DNA of 42,299 nt from an uncultured Flavobacterium sp. (GTDB taxonomy: Bacteria; Bacteroidota; Bacteroidia; Flavobacteriales; Flavobacteriaceae), in assembly GCA_947632215.1 (NCBI GenBank), contig CANROJ010000015.1, forward strand, positions 1 through 42,299. The letters run 5' to 3'. Of the stretch, positions 26,571 through 35,413 are shown in pieces. The translations under genes were made by a program, and so were the position numbers. Position 1 is the stretch's first letter. The number at the start of each line of letters is the position of its first letter. A model generated the notes under the pieces. That model ran no database searches. It was given only the letters and a program-made list of their open reading frames with translations, and was not told where the DNA came from.

Positions 26571-27125
26571 ATGAAAACATTTAAAATTTTACCTCTAGCA
26601 TTCTTGCTACTTTTCATTACCTCTTGTAGTAGTGTAAAAGTAACTACAGACTATGATCCAGATGTTAACTTTACAAAATACAAAACCTATGCTTTCTTCA
26701 AGGAGGGTATTGACCATGTAAAATTGAATGATTTGGACAAAAAACGAATTTTATCTGCCATTGAGCAGGAATTAAATGCCAAAGGATTTGTGCAAACTGA
26801 TTCAAATCCAGATTTGTTAATTAATCTAGTTACTAAAGCTCAGGAACAAGTAAATATTACCACCAATAACAATTACTATGGTCCTTGGGGATATTATCGC
26901 CCTGGATGGGGTCCTTACTGGGGACCAACAAACACCTCTGTATCCACGCAAATAGAAGGATCATTATATGTGGATATATTGGACCCAAAATCAAAAACGC
27001 TTATTTGGCAAGGAATTGGCACAGGAGTTATCTCAAATACAAGCAACATGAACAAAAGAGAAAAAAGAATACAAGATTTTGTTCAAAGTATACTTAGTAA
27101 CTTTCCTCCTGGAGCAAAAAAATAA
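26571..27125 (+). CDS. DUF4136 lipoprotein
   Basis: This 184-aa lipoprotein has a signal peptide ending at Cys19 (FITSC). It matches the DUF4136 (PF13590) pattern: VTTDYDPDVNFTKYKTYAFF just after the anchor, then AIEQELNAKGFVQTDSNPDLLINL, a Tyr/Trp/Gly/Pro-rich loop (about 103-122), the SLYVDILDPKSKTLIWQGIGTG segment and a final helix with IQDFVQSILSNFPP. The function of the family is unknown; it is envelope-located. The 17-bp gap suggests co-transcription with hutU, which is probably circumstantial. A strong terminator follows. Confidence 0.9.
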   Translation: MKTFKILPLAFLLLFITSCSSVKVTTDYDPDVNFTKYKTYAFFKEGIDHVKLNDLDKKRILSAIEQELNAKGFVQTDSNPDLLINLVTKAQEQVNITTNNNYYGPWGYYRPGWGPYWGPTNTSVSTQIEGSLYVDILDPKSKTLIWQGIGTGVISNTSNMNKREKRIQDFVQSILSNFPPGAKK

Positions 27126-27135
27126 TATTTCTAAA

Positions 27136-27177
27136 CAAATGGGCATTTCAATATTTTGGAATGCCCATTTGATTTTC
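27136..27177 (+). terminator. Intrinsic terminator after the DUF4136 gene
   Basis: A 12-bp perfect stem (27136-27147 with 27160-27171), a 12-nt loop and a T-rich tail (ATTTTCT). The loop contains the TTG of the next gene's candidate promoter. Confidence 0.8.
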
Positions 27178-27185
27178 TATCTTTC
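27156..27185 (+). promoter_or_regulatory. Candidate promoter of the aromatic amino acid hydroxylase gene
   Basis: TTG at 27156-27158, 19-nt spacer, then TATCTTTC at 27178-27185 (one mismatch to TAnnTTTG). The predicted start is near 27192, giving a leader of about 57 nt. The -33 element is inside the upstream terminator loop. Confidence 0.5.
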
Positions 27186-27248
27186 GTAGGAAAACAAAAA
27201 TTAAAAGAAAACAAGTGAACTTTACTTAACCCTATTAAAATCAACATT

Positions 27249-29000
27249 ATGGCTTCCATGGAATACCAAAGCAATGAGCTAATTGAAAGATTACCAAAAC
27301 ATTTAAAGCAGTTTATCAAATCACAGGACTATGATCACTATACACCAATAAACCAAGCTGTGTGGCGATATGTGATGCGTAAAAATGTCGATTATCTTTC
27401 TAAAGTAGCCCATGAGTCATATATGGATGGTCTGCAAAAAACAGGGATTGCTATTGAAAACATTCCTAGCATGTATGGAATGAATCGAATTTTAAAAGAA
27501 ATTGGTTGGGCAGCAGTAGCTGTAGATGGTTTCATACCTCCAAATGCTTTTATGGAATTTCAAGCCTACAAGGTTTTAGTTATCGCATCAGACATTAGGC
27601 AATTAGAAAATATTGAATACACCCCGGCACCGGATATTATACACGAAGGAGCTGGTCATGCACCTATTATAGCAAATCCAGAGTATGCAGAATACTTAAG
27701 AAGATTTGGAGAAATAGGCTGTAAGGCAATATCCAGTAGTAGAGATTATGAAATCTATGAGGCTATTCGTTTACTTTCTATATTAAAAGAAGCCGAAGGA
27801 GTAGATCCAAAAGAAGTTGAGAAAGCACAACAACAAGTAGATTACCTGCAAGATAATATGGGAGAAGCATCTGAGATGGCTCTTGTTCGAAATCTTCATT
27901 GGTGGACAGTTGAATATGGATTAATTGGCACTGTTGATAATCCTAAAATATATGGTGCCGGATTACTTTCATCTATTGGAGAAAGTGCTTGGTGTATGAC
28001 TAACAATGTTAAAAAAATCCCCTACTCAATTGCAGCAGCAGAACAGGGCTTTGATATTACAAAGCTTCAGCCGCAACTATATGTTACTCCAGACTTTGCA
28101 TACTTGAGTCAAGTACTCGAGGAATTTGCCAATAAAATGGCTATTAGACAAGGGGGATTACAAGGGGTTAAAAAACTGATACAATCCAAAGCACTTGGAA
28201 CCATTGAACTCAATACTGGCATACAGATTTCAGGAGTATTTACAAATGTAATTGAAAATGAAGGCAAACCTGTGTATATTCAAACCACAGGTCCCACAGC
28301 ACTTGCTTATAGGGAAAAAGAATTAGTAGGCCATGGAATTCACACACATGCTCATGGTTTTGGAACTGCCTTAGGTAGATTAAAAGGTATAAATTTAGCC
28401 ATCGAAGACATGAGTCCTAGAGACTTAAAGGCTTACAATTTGTACGAAAACAAGCATGTAAGCCTTGAATTTGAAGGAGATATAATAGTTAGTGGTACTA
28501 ATATTACAGGAATACGCAATATCCAAGGGAAAATTATTTTAATAAGCTTTAAAGATTGTACAGTAACCCACAAGGATCAAGTTTTATTTCAACCACAATG
28601 GGGCACGTATGACATGGCAGTTGGTGCAGAAATAATTTCCGCCTTTTCAGGACCTGCAGACTATAATAGTTTTGACTTAATAACCCATGTTCCATCCTCG
28701 AAAACAATTAAGCCTAAAAGAGATGAATATAAAATTAAATTAGAGAATTTATATTTAGAAGTCAGAAACTTCAGAAATCAAGATAAAACAATTGATCTGG
28801 ACAAGATTCTAGATATTTTAATTAAAGAATATCCATCAGACTGGCTGCTAAGTGTTGAGATTTTAGAAATGGCTACAAAAACAAAAAATCTAAATTTAAT
28901 AGCAAAAACCACAGACCACTTAGAACAGGTTAAAATCAAAAGGCCTAAAATTGCTCACCTGATTCAGGATGGAGTAAATATTATAACGCAAAGGTCTTAG
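27249..29000 (+). CDS. Aromatic amino acid hydroxylase (phenylalanine 4-monooxygenase-like), long form
   Basis: This 583-aa protein carries the pterin-dependent aromatic amino acid hydroxylase fold (Biopterin_H) in about its first 330 residues: YTPAPDIIHEGAGHAP with the iron ligands His132 and His137, and WWTVEYGL with the third ligand Glu222. In canonical PAH the second His and the Glu are 40 residues apart; here they are 85 apart because of a helical, charged insertion (about 170-210). About 250 further C-terminal residues (about 335-583) do not belong to the catalytic domain and I do not recognise them. Bacterial PAH is normally about 260-300 aa. The likely reaction is Phe to Tyr with tetrahydropterin; Trp or Tyr as substrate cannot be excluded. 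The 3' end overlaps the convergent DUF4230 gene by 20 bp. Confidence 0.88.
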   Translation: MASMEYQSNELIERLPKHLKQFIKSQDYDHYTPINQAVWRYVMRKNVDYLSKVAHESYMDGLQKTGIAIENIPSMYGMNRILKEIGWAAVAVDGFIPPNAFMEFQAYKVLVIASDIRQLENIEYTPAPDIIHEGAGHAPIIANPEYAEYLRRFGEIGCKAISSSRDYEIYEAIRLLSILKEAEGVDPKEVEKAQQQVDYLQDNMGEASEMALVRNLHWWTVEYGLIGTVDNPKIYGAGLLSSIGESAWCMTNNVKKIPYSIAAAEQGFDITKLQPQLYVTPDFAYLSQVLEEFANKMAIRQGGLQGVKKLIQSKALGTIELNTGIQISGVFTNVIENEGKPVYIQTTGPTALAYREKELVGHGIHTHAHGFGTALGRLKGINLAIEDMSPRDLKAYNLYENKHVSLEFEGDIIVSGTNITGIRNIQGKIILISFKDCTVTHKDQVLFQPQWGTYDMAVGAEIISAFSGPADYNSFDLITHVPSSKTIKPKRDEYKIKLENLYLEVRNFRNQDKTIDLDKILDILIKEYPSDWLLSVEILEMATKTKNLNLIAKTTDHLEQVKIKRPKIAHLIQDGVNIITQRS

Positions 29001-29628
29001 AACTAAAGTCCTTTAAAAGTTCTTGTTCGCTCAAAATAGCATTACCTTGATACTCTAATTTCCATCCAAGAGTATTGGTAAGTATTAAAATCTTAGAAAG
29101 TTCACTTATAAGGCGATTCTCGGCATTGCTACTTAAGGTGGACTTTTCTACTTTTTTATAAATATCGGCTTTAATTTTGTTGCTTATTTTATTGTAGTCC
29201 TCTGCTACAAAAGGATTAAAAGTACTGTGTTCTACATCATAAATTGTAAACTCAGGTCTAACATCAATCTGGGCAGAGGGAATATACAAAAGTTGTACGA
29301 CCTTATTGTCTTGATCTATCTGATATCTTAGCTTACTTAAATCATAACTAACACTTACTTTAGTAGAAACAATCACAACAGCCTTCTTATTAAATGAAAC
29401 CAAATTCATAAAGTACTTTTGTTGATCTTGATAAGTCATCACTTGTGAAAACTGAGCCTCAGTAACCACTAATTTACTAACATTCTTTAATTGCTCTTGA
29501 ATCATATCAGTATTATAATTCATTTGGGAGTCTTTACTATCCAATACCCACTTATAGATCACTACTCCCAAAAACATAAAGAATAGCACAATAAAAAACC
29601 CGAAAACAACTTTAAAAACCTGTCGCAT
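28981..29628 (-). CDS. DUF4230 membrane-anchored protein
   Basis: This 215-aa protein has one N-terminal transmembrane segment (about 7-27) and then a soluble domain of the DUF4230 type (PF14014). It carries LVVTEAQFSQVMTY, KAVVIVSTKVSVSYDLSKL, YIPSAQIDVRPEFTIYD and a C-terminal helical region ending ILILTNTLGWKLEY. The function of the family is unknown; the domain probably faces the periplasm. It starts 4 bp after the GSCFA gene, so the two are surely co-transcribed. Its 3' end overlaps the hydroxylase gene by 20 bp tail to tail, with no terminator between. Confidence 0.88.
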   Translation of the reverse strand: MRQVFKVVFGFFIVLFFMFLGVVIYKWVLDSKDSQMNYNTDMIQEQLKNVSKLVVTEAQFSQVMTYQDQQKYFMNLVSFNKKAVVIVSTKVSVSYDLSKLRYQIDQDNKVVQLLYIPSAQIDVRPEFTIYDVEHSTFNPFVAEDYNKISNKIKADIYKKVEKSTLSSNAENRLISELSKILILTNTLGWKLEYQGNAILSEQELLKDFSSKTFAL

Positions 29629-29632
29629 AAGC

Positions 29633-30589
29633 TTATCTAAAATTCATAAATGGATATTGCTCGAGTAGCTCATCAATCTTTGATATTAAAGTATCTAAAA
29701 AATCTAAATGAGCACTAGCCGTTGGATTGAAAGGAATGTGATTTAGTCCATTTTGTACTTGTTGCACTTTTTTCATAACTTTTTGAGATTCAGCACATAC
29801 ACAAGCCTTTATAAAGCGTTCCCAAATATATTCTAATGCTATGTCATTGGGGTGAACTAAATCTTTCTTGTAATACCTATAGTCCCTAAGCTCATCCATC
29901 ATAATTTCATAAGATGGAAAATAATAACATCCCGTATTGATGTCATTACCCAGCACTTGTTGTAAAGAATAATGTAAAAGTGATTTACTAGCCTGGTTCT
30001 CAACAAAGCCATCTTTCAGATGTCTAACAGGTGAGATAGTAGCTATAATTTGCATATCCTTATTATAATATCTTACTAAGTTAATGATATCTACAAAACA
30101 ATCTAGCACTTCTTTTGAGCTAAGCATTCTTTTCTCAAAATTCTCTGCAGCGACCTTATGACAATTTGCTACTACTTTCTTAGTAGAAACTAATTGGTAA
30201 ACCCAAGCAGTTCCAAAGGTAAGCAGACAATAATTACTTTGTTGTAAACTAGTTCTTAACTGAGAAACCGCAACATTCAAAGCATCAATAATATCCTGTT
30301 GCTCTAATGCATTTAAATCACTATGTGCATCAAAACAACTCCAAATCTCTTGATAAGCAAAGACATCTTGCTCTGTAAAATTTTTATTATCAATTGCAAA
30401 TCGCAAAACAGTACGCATTGCAAAGGGATGAAACAAAATCCCAAAGGGATTACTACTAACTTGAAACTGACTAATCTTTAATTGACCAGTCATATGGACT
30501 GCAAAACAAGACCCCAGAGACATTATCTTATCACTATAGGTAATCTTATTAGACAAAGGCATTATAGGCACTATTGTGGCTAGTTTCAT
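29633..30589 (-). CDS. GSCFA-domain protein
   Basis: This 318-aa cytoplasmic-looking protein carries the motif that names the GSCFA family (PF08885), in IMSLGSCFAVHM around residues 22-33. SSNPFGILFHPFAMRTVLRF, LLTFGTAWVY, a TISPVRHLKDGF segment and a C-terminal DLVHPNDIALEYIWERF complete the family. The Ser, Gly, and Asp/His arrangement resembles SGNH-type hydrolases, so an esterase-like activity is possible, but no substrate is established. The start codon is only 12 nt after the U tract of the alaS terminator, leaving no room for an independent promoter there. Confidence 0.9.
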   Translation of the reverse strand: MKLATIVPIMPLSNKITYSDKIMSLGSCFAVHMTGQLKISQFQVSSNPFGILFHPFAMRTVLRFAIDNKNFTEQDVFAYQEIWSCFDAHSDLNALEQQDIIDALNVAVSQLRTSLQQSNYCLLTFGTAWVYQLVSTKKVVANCHKVAAENFEKRMLSSKEVLDCFVDIINLVRYYNKDMQIIATISPVRHLKDGFVENQASKSLLHYSLQQVLGNDINTGCYYFPSYEIMMDELRDYRYYKKDLVHPNDIALEYIWERFIKACVCAESQKVMKKVQQVQNGLNHIPFNPTASAHLDFLDTLISKIDELLEQYPFMNFR

Positions 30590-30601
30590 AGAAAAAAAAT
30601 G

Positions 30602-30634
30602 AAAAAAAAGATTCTCTTACAGAGAATCTTTTTT
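30602..30634 (-). terminator. Intrinsic terminator after alaS
   Basis: Stem GATTCTCT/AGAGAATC (30610-30617 with 30621-30628), extended by A/T pairs to 14 bp, with a 3-nt loop. Eight U follow on the minus strand (A tract 30602-30609). It lies 6 nt beyond the alaS stop codon. Confidence 0.85.
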
Positions 30635-30639
30635 ATATG

Positions 30640-33267
30640 TTATTTTAAAAAATCTTTTGCGTGCTCAACAGCTAAATTAAGACCTTGCACATCTTTACCT
30701 CCTGCTGTGGCAAAGAAGGCTTGTCCTCCCCCTCCTCCTTGGATATACTTGCCAAGTTCTCGAACGATACTTCCCGCGTTTAATCCTTTGTCTTCTACTA
30801 AAGTCTTAGCAACATAACAAGTTAACATTGGCTTGCCATTTGTAGCACTTGCTAATACAACATATAGGTTCTCAATTTCATCCCCTAAAGAATAAACTAA
30901 ATCCTTAGCACTATTTGGATCTAGATCCACTAAAGCAGCTAAAAAGTTCACACCATCTTTTTGTATAATCTGATTCTTCAAATCACCTTTTAGATGCTTA
31001 GCCTTTTCCTTTAACAAAGCTTCCATCTGCTTTTTTAAATTCGTATTCTCTTCTTGTAAAGAAGCTACTGCTTTTAAAACATCCTGAGGATTTCTTAAAA
31101 AATCTTTTACCTGATCTAGGGTCTGTTCTTGTTTATCAAAGAACTCTTTTGCTTTAAAGTTTGTAATAGCTTCGATTCTGCGAATACCTGCAGCTACCGC
31201 ACCCTCGCTAACAATTTTAAATTGCCAGATATCTGCAGTGTTTCCAACATGGGTACCTCCACATAACTCGATACTTTCACCAAAGCGAATTGCACGAACA
31301 GAATCTCCATATTTCTCACCAAACAATGCCATTGCTCCTTGATCAATAGCTTCCTTAAAGCTAATACTTCTACTTTCAATCAAAGGTAACTGTTGATGAA
31401 TTCTATCGTTAACAAAATCTTGAACCTCTTTTAATTGTTCTGTAGTAACCTTTGCAAAGTGTGAGAAATCAAAACGTAAGTGAGTAGGACATACTAAAGA
31501 ACCTTTTTGCTCGACATGTTCACCCAATACATGACGTAATGCTTGATGTAATAAGTGAGTAGCCGAGTGATTCGCCATTGATTGTTTACGCGCAGATACA
31601 TCTACTTTTGCAACAAAACTACCCTGTACATTCTCAGGCAACTCTTTAACAATATGAAGAATCAAATTACTCTCCTTTTTTGTATCAAGTACTTCAATAC
31701 TCTGATTAGCATTACTTAAAACACCAACATCTCCAACTTGCCCACCACCTTCAGGATAGAAAGGAGTTTTATCTAAAACAATTTGAAACAAAGTACCATC
31801 TTTCTTACTCTGAACTTTTCGATATCTGGTGATATTAACGGTGTTTTCTAAAAGATCATATCCTACAAATTCCTCCGTATTACCAGAAACCATAATTGTC
31901 CAGTCATCGGTTGAAACTTCCGATGCAGCACGAGAACGAGTTTTTTGTTCTTGCATAGCGGCTTGGAAACCTTGCTCATCTAAATCTAATCCTTTTTCTC
32001 TTAAGATTAAAGCAGTTAAATCTATAGGAAATCCGAAAGTATCATATAACTCAAATGCTTTTGCTCCATTAACTACTTTACCAGTTGTTTGTGCAATAAC
32101 ATTATCTAATAAATGTAATCCTTGTTCTAATGTACGTAAAAATGAAATCTCCTCTTCTTTTATAACATTCATTACAAAATTCTTCTGCGAAGATATCTCC
32201 GGAAAGAAAGCTCCCATCTGATTACTTAAAACTTCCACTAATTGATAAATAAAAGCTTCCTTCTTATCTAAGAAGGTAAAAGCGTAACGAATAGCACGGC
32301 GCAAAATTCTACGAATCACATAGCCTGCACCATTATTAGAAGGCAATTGCCCGTCGGCGATAGCAAAAGCAACTGCTCTAACGTGATCAACAATAACTCG
32401 AATAGCAATATTAATTTTATCTTGCTCATCATCTTGGGCTATAACAGTATACTTTGCATTAGTTAATTGTTCCACTTTTTGAATCAAAGGAGTAAATACA
32501 TCTGTATCATAATTAGATTGTACTCCTTGTAGAACCATACAAAGTCTTTCAAATCCCATTCCTGTATCCACATGTTGAGCAGGCAATTTCTCTAAAGATC
32601 CATCAGCTTTACGGTTAAATTCCATAAAAACGTTATTCCAAATCTCAACAACTTGTGGGTGATCCATATTAACTAGGTCACGTCCTTTTACTAAAGCCTT
32701 TTCTTCAGCGCTACGGATATCTACGTGAATTTCACTACAAGGACCACATGGACCTTGCTCTCCCATTTCCCAAAAATTATCCTTTTTATTTCCTAATAAA
32801 ATACGATCCTCTGGAATCAATTCTTTCCATAAATCCCAAGCTTCTTGGTCAAAAGGAACATTCTCTTTTTCACTTCCTTCAAAAACAGTTACGTACAAAA
32901 TATCCTCAGGAATCTTATATACCTGTGTTAGTAATTCCCAAGCCCAATGAATAGCTTCTTTTTTAAAGTAATCACCAAAACTCCAATTCCCAAGCATTTC
33001 AAACATAGTATGGTGATAAGTATCAATCCCTACCTCTTCTAAGTCATTGTGCTTACCAGAAACCCGCAAACATTTTTGAGTGTCAGCAATTCGTTTGCTT
33101 TTGGCCACGGCATTACCTAAAAAATATTCTTTAAACTGGGCCATTCCCGAGTTATTAAACATTAAAGTGGGATCATCTTTCAAAACGATCGGCGCAGATG
33201 GCACAATTAAATGACCTCTTTGTTCAAAAAAGCTTAAAAATTTCTGACGAACTTCTTGTGATTTCAT
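30640..33267 (-). CDS. alaS: Alanyl-tRNA synthetase
   Basis: This full-length enzyme of 875 aa charges tRNA-Ala. Domains in order: the class-II catalytic core with [30 protein letters not shown] (about 14-43, motif 1) and [16 protein letters not shown] (about 166-181); the tRNA-recognition helical region; the editing domain with [11 protein letters not shown] (about 569-579) and CGGTHVG (about 673-679), whose His and Cys residues bind zinc; and the C-terminal DHHA1-type C-Ala domain ending in [15 protein letters not shown] (about 847-861). All key residues appear intact. Transcribed alone or into the GSCFA-DUF4230 pair by read-through of the terminator. Confidence 0.97.
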   Translation of the reverse strand: MKSQEVRQKFLSFFEQRGHLIVPSAPIVLKDDPTLMFNNSGMAQFKEYFLGNAVAKSKRIADTQKCLRVSGKHNDLEEVGIDTYHHTMFEMLGNWSFGDYFKKEAIHWAWELLTQVYKIPEDILYVTVFEGSEKENVPFDQEAWDLWKELIPEDRILLGNKKDNFWEMGEQGPCGPCSEIHVDIRSAEEKALVKGRDLVNMDHPQVVEIWNNVFMEFNRKADGSLEKLPAQHVDTGMGFERLCMVLQGVQSNYDTDVFTPLIQKVEQLTNAKYTVIAQDDEQDKINIAIRVIVDHVRAVAFAIADGQLPSNNGAGYVIRRILRRAIRYAFTFLDKKEAFIYQLVEVLSNQMGAFFPEISSQKNFVMNVIKEEEISFLRTLEQGLHLLDNVIAQTTGKVVNGAKAFELYDTFGFPIDLTALILREKGLDLDEQGFQAAMQEQKTRSRAASEVSTDDWTIMVSGNTEEFVGYDLLENTVNITRYRKVQSKKDGTLFQIVLDKTPFYPEGGGQVGDVGVLSNANQSIEVLDTKKESNLILHIVKELPENVQGSFVAKVDVSARKQSMANHSATHLLHQALRHVLGEHVEQKGSLVCPTHLRFDFSHFAKVTTEQLKEVQDFVNDRIHQQLPLIESRSISFKEAIDQGAMALFGEKYGDSVRAIRFGESIELCGGTHVGNTADIWQFKIVSEGAVAAGIRRIEAITNFKAKEFFDKQEQTLDQVKDFLRNPQDVLKAVASLQEENTNLKKQMEALLKEKAKHLKGDLKNQIIQKDGVNFLAALVDLDPNSAKDLVYSLGDEIENLYVVLASATNGKPMLTCYVAKTLVEDKGLNAGSIVRELGKYIQGGGGGQAFFATAGGKDVQGLNLAVEHAKDFLK

Positions 33268-33303
33268 ATCTATATGGAAACTAATTTTTATTTCTTACTA
33301 TCT

Positions 33304-33334
33304 TTATTTAACACTATTGTTTGATGTTAAATAA
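33304..33334. promoter_or_regulatory. 10-bp inverted repeat upstream of alaS
   Basis: TTATTTAACA and TGTTAAATAA (33304-33313 and 33325-33334) are perfectly inverted around an 11-nt spacer, 37 bp upstream of the alaS start codon in the divergent region with the M23 peptidase gene. It could be a protein-binding site or a weak RNA hairpin. It is all AT, so chance is possible. Confidence 0.3.
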
Positions 33335-33411
33335 TCGCTAAATTAATCTATTACTTACATTTATCCCTAGTTTTATGCCTGTAAAAAACCTCTTATAACA
33401 AAAACATTTTC

Positions 33412-33419
33412 TATTTTTG
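33412..33419 (+). promoter_or_regulatory. Candidate -7 element of the M23-merR-lemA-TPM operon
   Basis: TATTTTTG matches TAnnTTTG exactly, 66 nt upstream of the M23 peptidase start. A palindromic TAGCTAGCTA (33421-33430) sits at the predicted start site. No TTG at -33 spacing. Confidence 0.4.
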
Positions 33420-33485
33420 TTAGCTAGCTAGTTTTATTTCTGGTTAAGGAATAAAATTTAATGCAAAAATAGTGTTTTTAAAATT

Positions 33486-34463
33486 ATGGCTAAGGTAAAA
33501 TATTATTACGACCCTGAAAAATTAGCGTTCTTAAAAATACGTCCAAAAAAATTCAAATTTATTGGAAGTATACTCTTATTTCTATGTAGTTCAGCTATTT
33601 TCGGATTACTAGCTTTATTTATACTTATAAACAGTGATATTCTTGAAACACCAAGAGAAAAAATTCAACAAAGAGAATTAGAGTCTTTTAAAACTAATTA
33701 TATTCTAATCAATAAAAAACTAGACTTGCTTGCTCAGGTTTTAGATGAATTAGAAACCAGAGATAATGATATATATAGAGCTTACTTTAATACTGCGGCT
33801 ATACCAGAGGAACAACGCAAGTCTGGACTAGGGGGATTTAATAGATATCGTGAATTTGTTGGATTAAGTAGTGAAAAGATTCTAGTTAGTACAAATAAAA
33901 AAATAGATCAGCTATCCAAACAAATAGCAATACAGTCCGAATCTTTAGACGATATAATTGAGCTGGCAAAAGGTAAGGAACAACTCTTATCTTCGATTCC
34001 CGCTATTCAACCGGTGAAAAACGAAGATATGAAAAGAATGGCCTCTGGTTTTGGTTACAGAAGTGATCCCTTTACAAAAATAAGAAAGTTCCACAATGGT
34101 ATGGACTTCTCTGCAGAGATTGGCACCCCTGTTTATGCCACTGGTGATGGAAGTATAACCATAGCTAATAATAAGCTATCAGGTTATGGAAATTTAATTG
34201 AAGTAGATCATGGCTATGGATATAAAACCAGATACGGACATTTAAGTAAATATAACGTCAAACAAGGACAAAGTGTAAAACGAGGAGATGTTATTGGTTT
34301 TGTAGGAAGTTCTGGTAGAAGTTCTGGTCCTCACTTACATTATGAGGTCTATTACCAAAACAATATAGTTAATCCTATTAATTACTACTATGCAGATATA
34401 TCTGCAAAAGAGTTTGAACTATTGTCACAAGAAGCTAACCAAGAAAATCAATCTCTAGACTAA
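33486..34463 (+). CDS. M23-family metallopeptidase (LytM type), membrane-anchored
   Basis: This 325-aa protein has one N-terminal transmembrane helix (about 25-47), a coiled-coil-like region (about 55-165, rich in Lys, Glu, Leu) and an M23/LytM peptidase domain (about 180-295). The zinc-site residues are visible: GFGYRSDPFTKIRKFHNGMDF (His and Asp ligands) and HLHYEVY with the catalytic and third-ligand histidines. It probably cuts peptidoglycan cross-links in the periplasm, or activates an amidase. The active site appears complete, unlike degenerate EnvC-like forms. Its stop codon overlaps the start of the merR gene (TAATG), indicating translational coupling. Confidence 0.93.
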   Translation: MAKVKYYYDPEKLAFLKIRPKKFKFIGSILLFLCSSAIFGLLALFILINSDILETPREKIQQRELESFKTNYILINKKLDLLAQVLDELETRDNDIYRAYFNTAAIPEEQRKSGLGGFNRYREFVGLSSEKILVSTNKKIDQLSKQIAIQSESLDDIIELAKGKEQLLSSIPAIQPVKNEDMKRMASGFGYRSDPFTKIRKFHNGMDFSAEIGTPVYATGDGSITIANNKLSGYGNLIEVDHGYGYKTRYGHLSKYNVKQGQSVKRGDVIGFVGSSGRSSGPHLHYEVYYQNNIVNPINYYYADISAKEFELLSQEANQENQSLD

Positions 34464-34795
34464 TGAAAGCAAATCTTCCAGTTAAAAGGTATTACAGTAT
34501 AGGTGAAATTGCAAAGGCTTTAGGGCTTAACGCCTCTACGCTTCGTTTTTGGGAAAAAGAGTTTGAGTTCTTTATTACTCCCAAAAAAAATGCAAAGGGC
34601 AATCGTATGTATTCTCCTAAAGATGTTGAGAACGTAGAACTTCTTTATCATCTTATAAAACAAAGAGGATTCACCTTAGAGGGAGCAAAAGATTACTTAA
34701 AAACCAATCCCAAAGAGAAACAAGATAATTTCGAAATAATTCAACGTTTAGAACAAGTAAAAAGAATGTTGACACTAATAAAAAAAGAACTTTAA
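34463..34795 (+). CDS. MerR-family transcriptional regulator
   Basis: This 110-aa protein starts with a winged helix-turn-helix typical of MerR (YYSIGEIAKALGLNASTLRFWEKEF, about 9-34, with the recognition segment through GNRMYSPKDVENVELLYHL). A short dimerisation helix follows (about 85-110), with no visible ligand-binding cysteines or effector domain, so it is a minimal MerR. The one-base overlap with the upstream M23 gene indicates one operon. It may regulate this operon or another envelope function. Target and signal are unknown. Confidence 0.92.
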   Translation: MKANLPVKRYYSIGEIAKALGLNASTLRFWEKEFEFFITPKKNAKGNRMYSPKDVENVELLYHLIKQRGFTLEGAKDYLKTNPKEKQDNFEIIQRLEQVKRMLTLIKKEL

Positions 34796-34814
34796 TAAAC
34801 TAAACATAAAACAA

Positions 34815-35411
34815 ATGAAAAAAGCTCTACTTCCAATCGTCTCATTAGTAGTTATATTTGGCGCCATCTTTGCCTATGGTATCTCTATTAACAATAGTGC
34901 TCTTACTTTGAGCCAGGACGAACAAAGCCAATGGTCAAATGTGGAAACAGCTTATCAACGTAGAAACGATTTGATAGGAAACTTAGTTAACACTGTTGCT
35001 GGTTCTGCAAATTTTGAAAAAAGCACTTTAGAAGGAGTAGTAAATGCCCGTGCAAAAGCAACAAGTATTTCAATAGATCCAACAAATATGACTGCTGAAA
35101 ATCTAGAAATGTTTAACCAAGCACAAAGTCAACTTTCATCTTCTCTATCACGTTTATTAGTAGCAAGTGAAAATTACCCTGACTTAAAGGCAAGTGCACA
35201 ATTCATGAAACTACAAGATGAATTAGCTAGTACCGAGAATACTATTCAAACACAAAGAATACGTTTTAACGATAAAGTAAAAGAGTATAACAACTACGTT
35301 ATGCGTTTCCCAAATTCAGTATTTGCTGGAATGTTCGGATATAAAGAAAAACCTTATTTTAAAGCGGTAGAGCAAGCTAGCAAACCAGTAGAAGTCGAAT
35401 TCAATTTCTAA
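34815..35411 (+). CDS. lemA: LemA-family protein
   Basis: This 198-aa protein has an N-terminal hydrophobic segment (about 3-21) and the LemA helical-bundle domain (PF04011). Hallmarks are SNVETAYQRRNDLIGNLVNTV, LEGVVNARAKATSI, LLVASENYPDLKASAQFMKLQDELASTENTIQTQRIRFND and KEYNNYVMRFPNSVFAGMFGY. LemA proteins are membrane-anchored, of uncertain function, and are commonly encoded with TPM-domain proteins, exactly as here. It starts 19 bp after merR, with 2 bp to the next gene. Confidence 0.95.
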   Translation: MKKALLPIVSLVVIFGAIFAYGISINNSALTLSQDEQSQWSNVETAYQRRNDLIGNLVNTVAGSANFEKSTLEGVVNARAKATSISIDPTNMTAENLEMFNQAQSQLSSSLSRLLVASENYPDLKASAQFMKLQDELASTENTIQTQRIRFNDKVKEYNNYVMRFPNSVFAGMFGYKEKPYFKAVEQASKPVEVEFNF

Positions 35412-35413
35412 TT

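Noticed and set aside
31829..32221. Plus-strand 130-codon open frame inside alaS
   Set aside because: Entirely antisense to the conserved alaS coding region, no signal peptide or domain; shadow frame.
33421..33430. TAGCTAGCTA palindrome upstream of the M23 gene as an operator
   Set aside because: It is a short, simple alternating sequence that is palindromic by composition; mentioned with the promoter but not claimed as a site.
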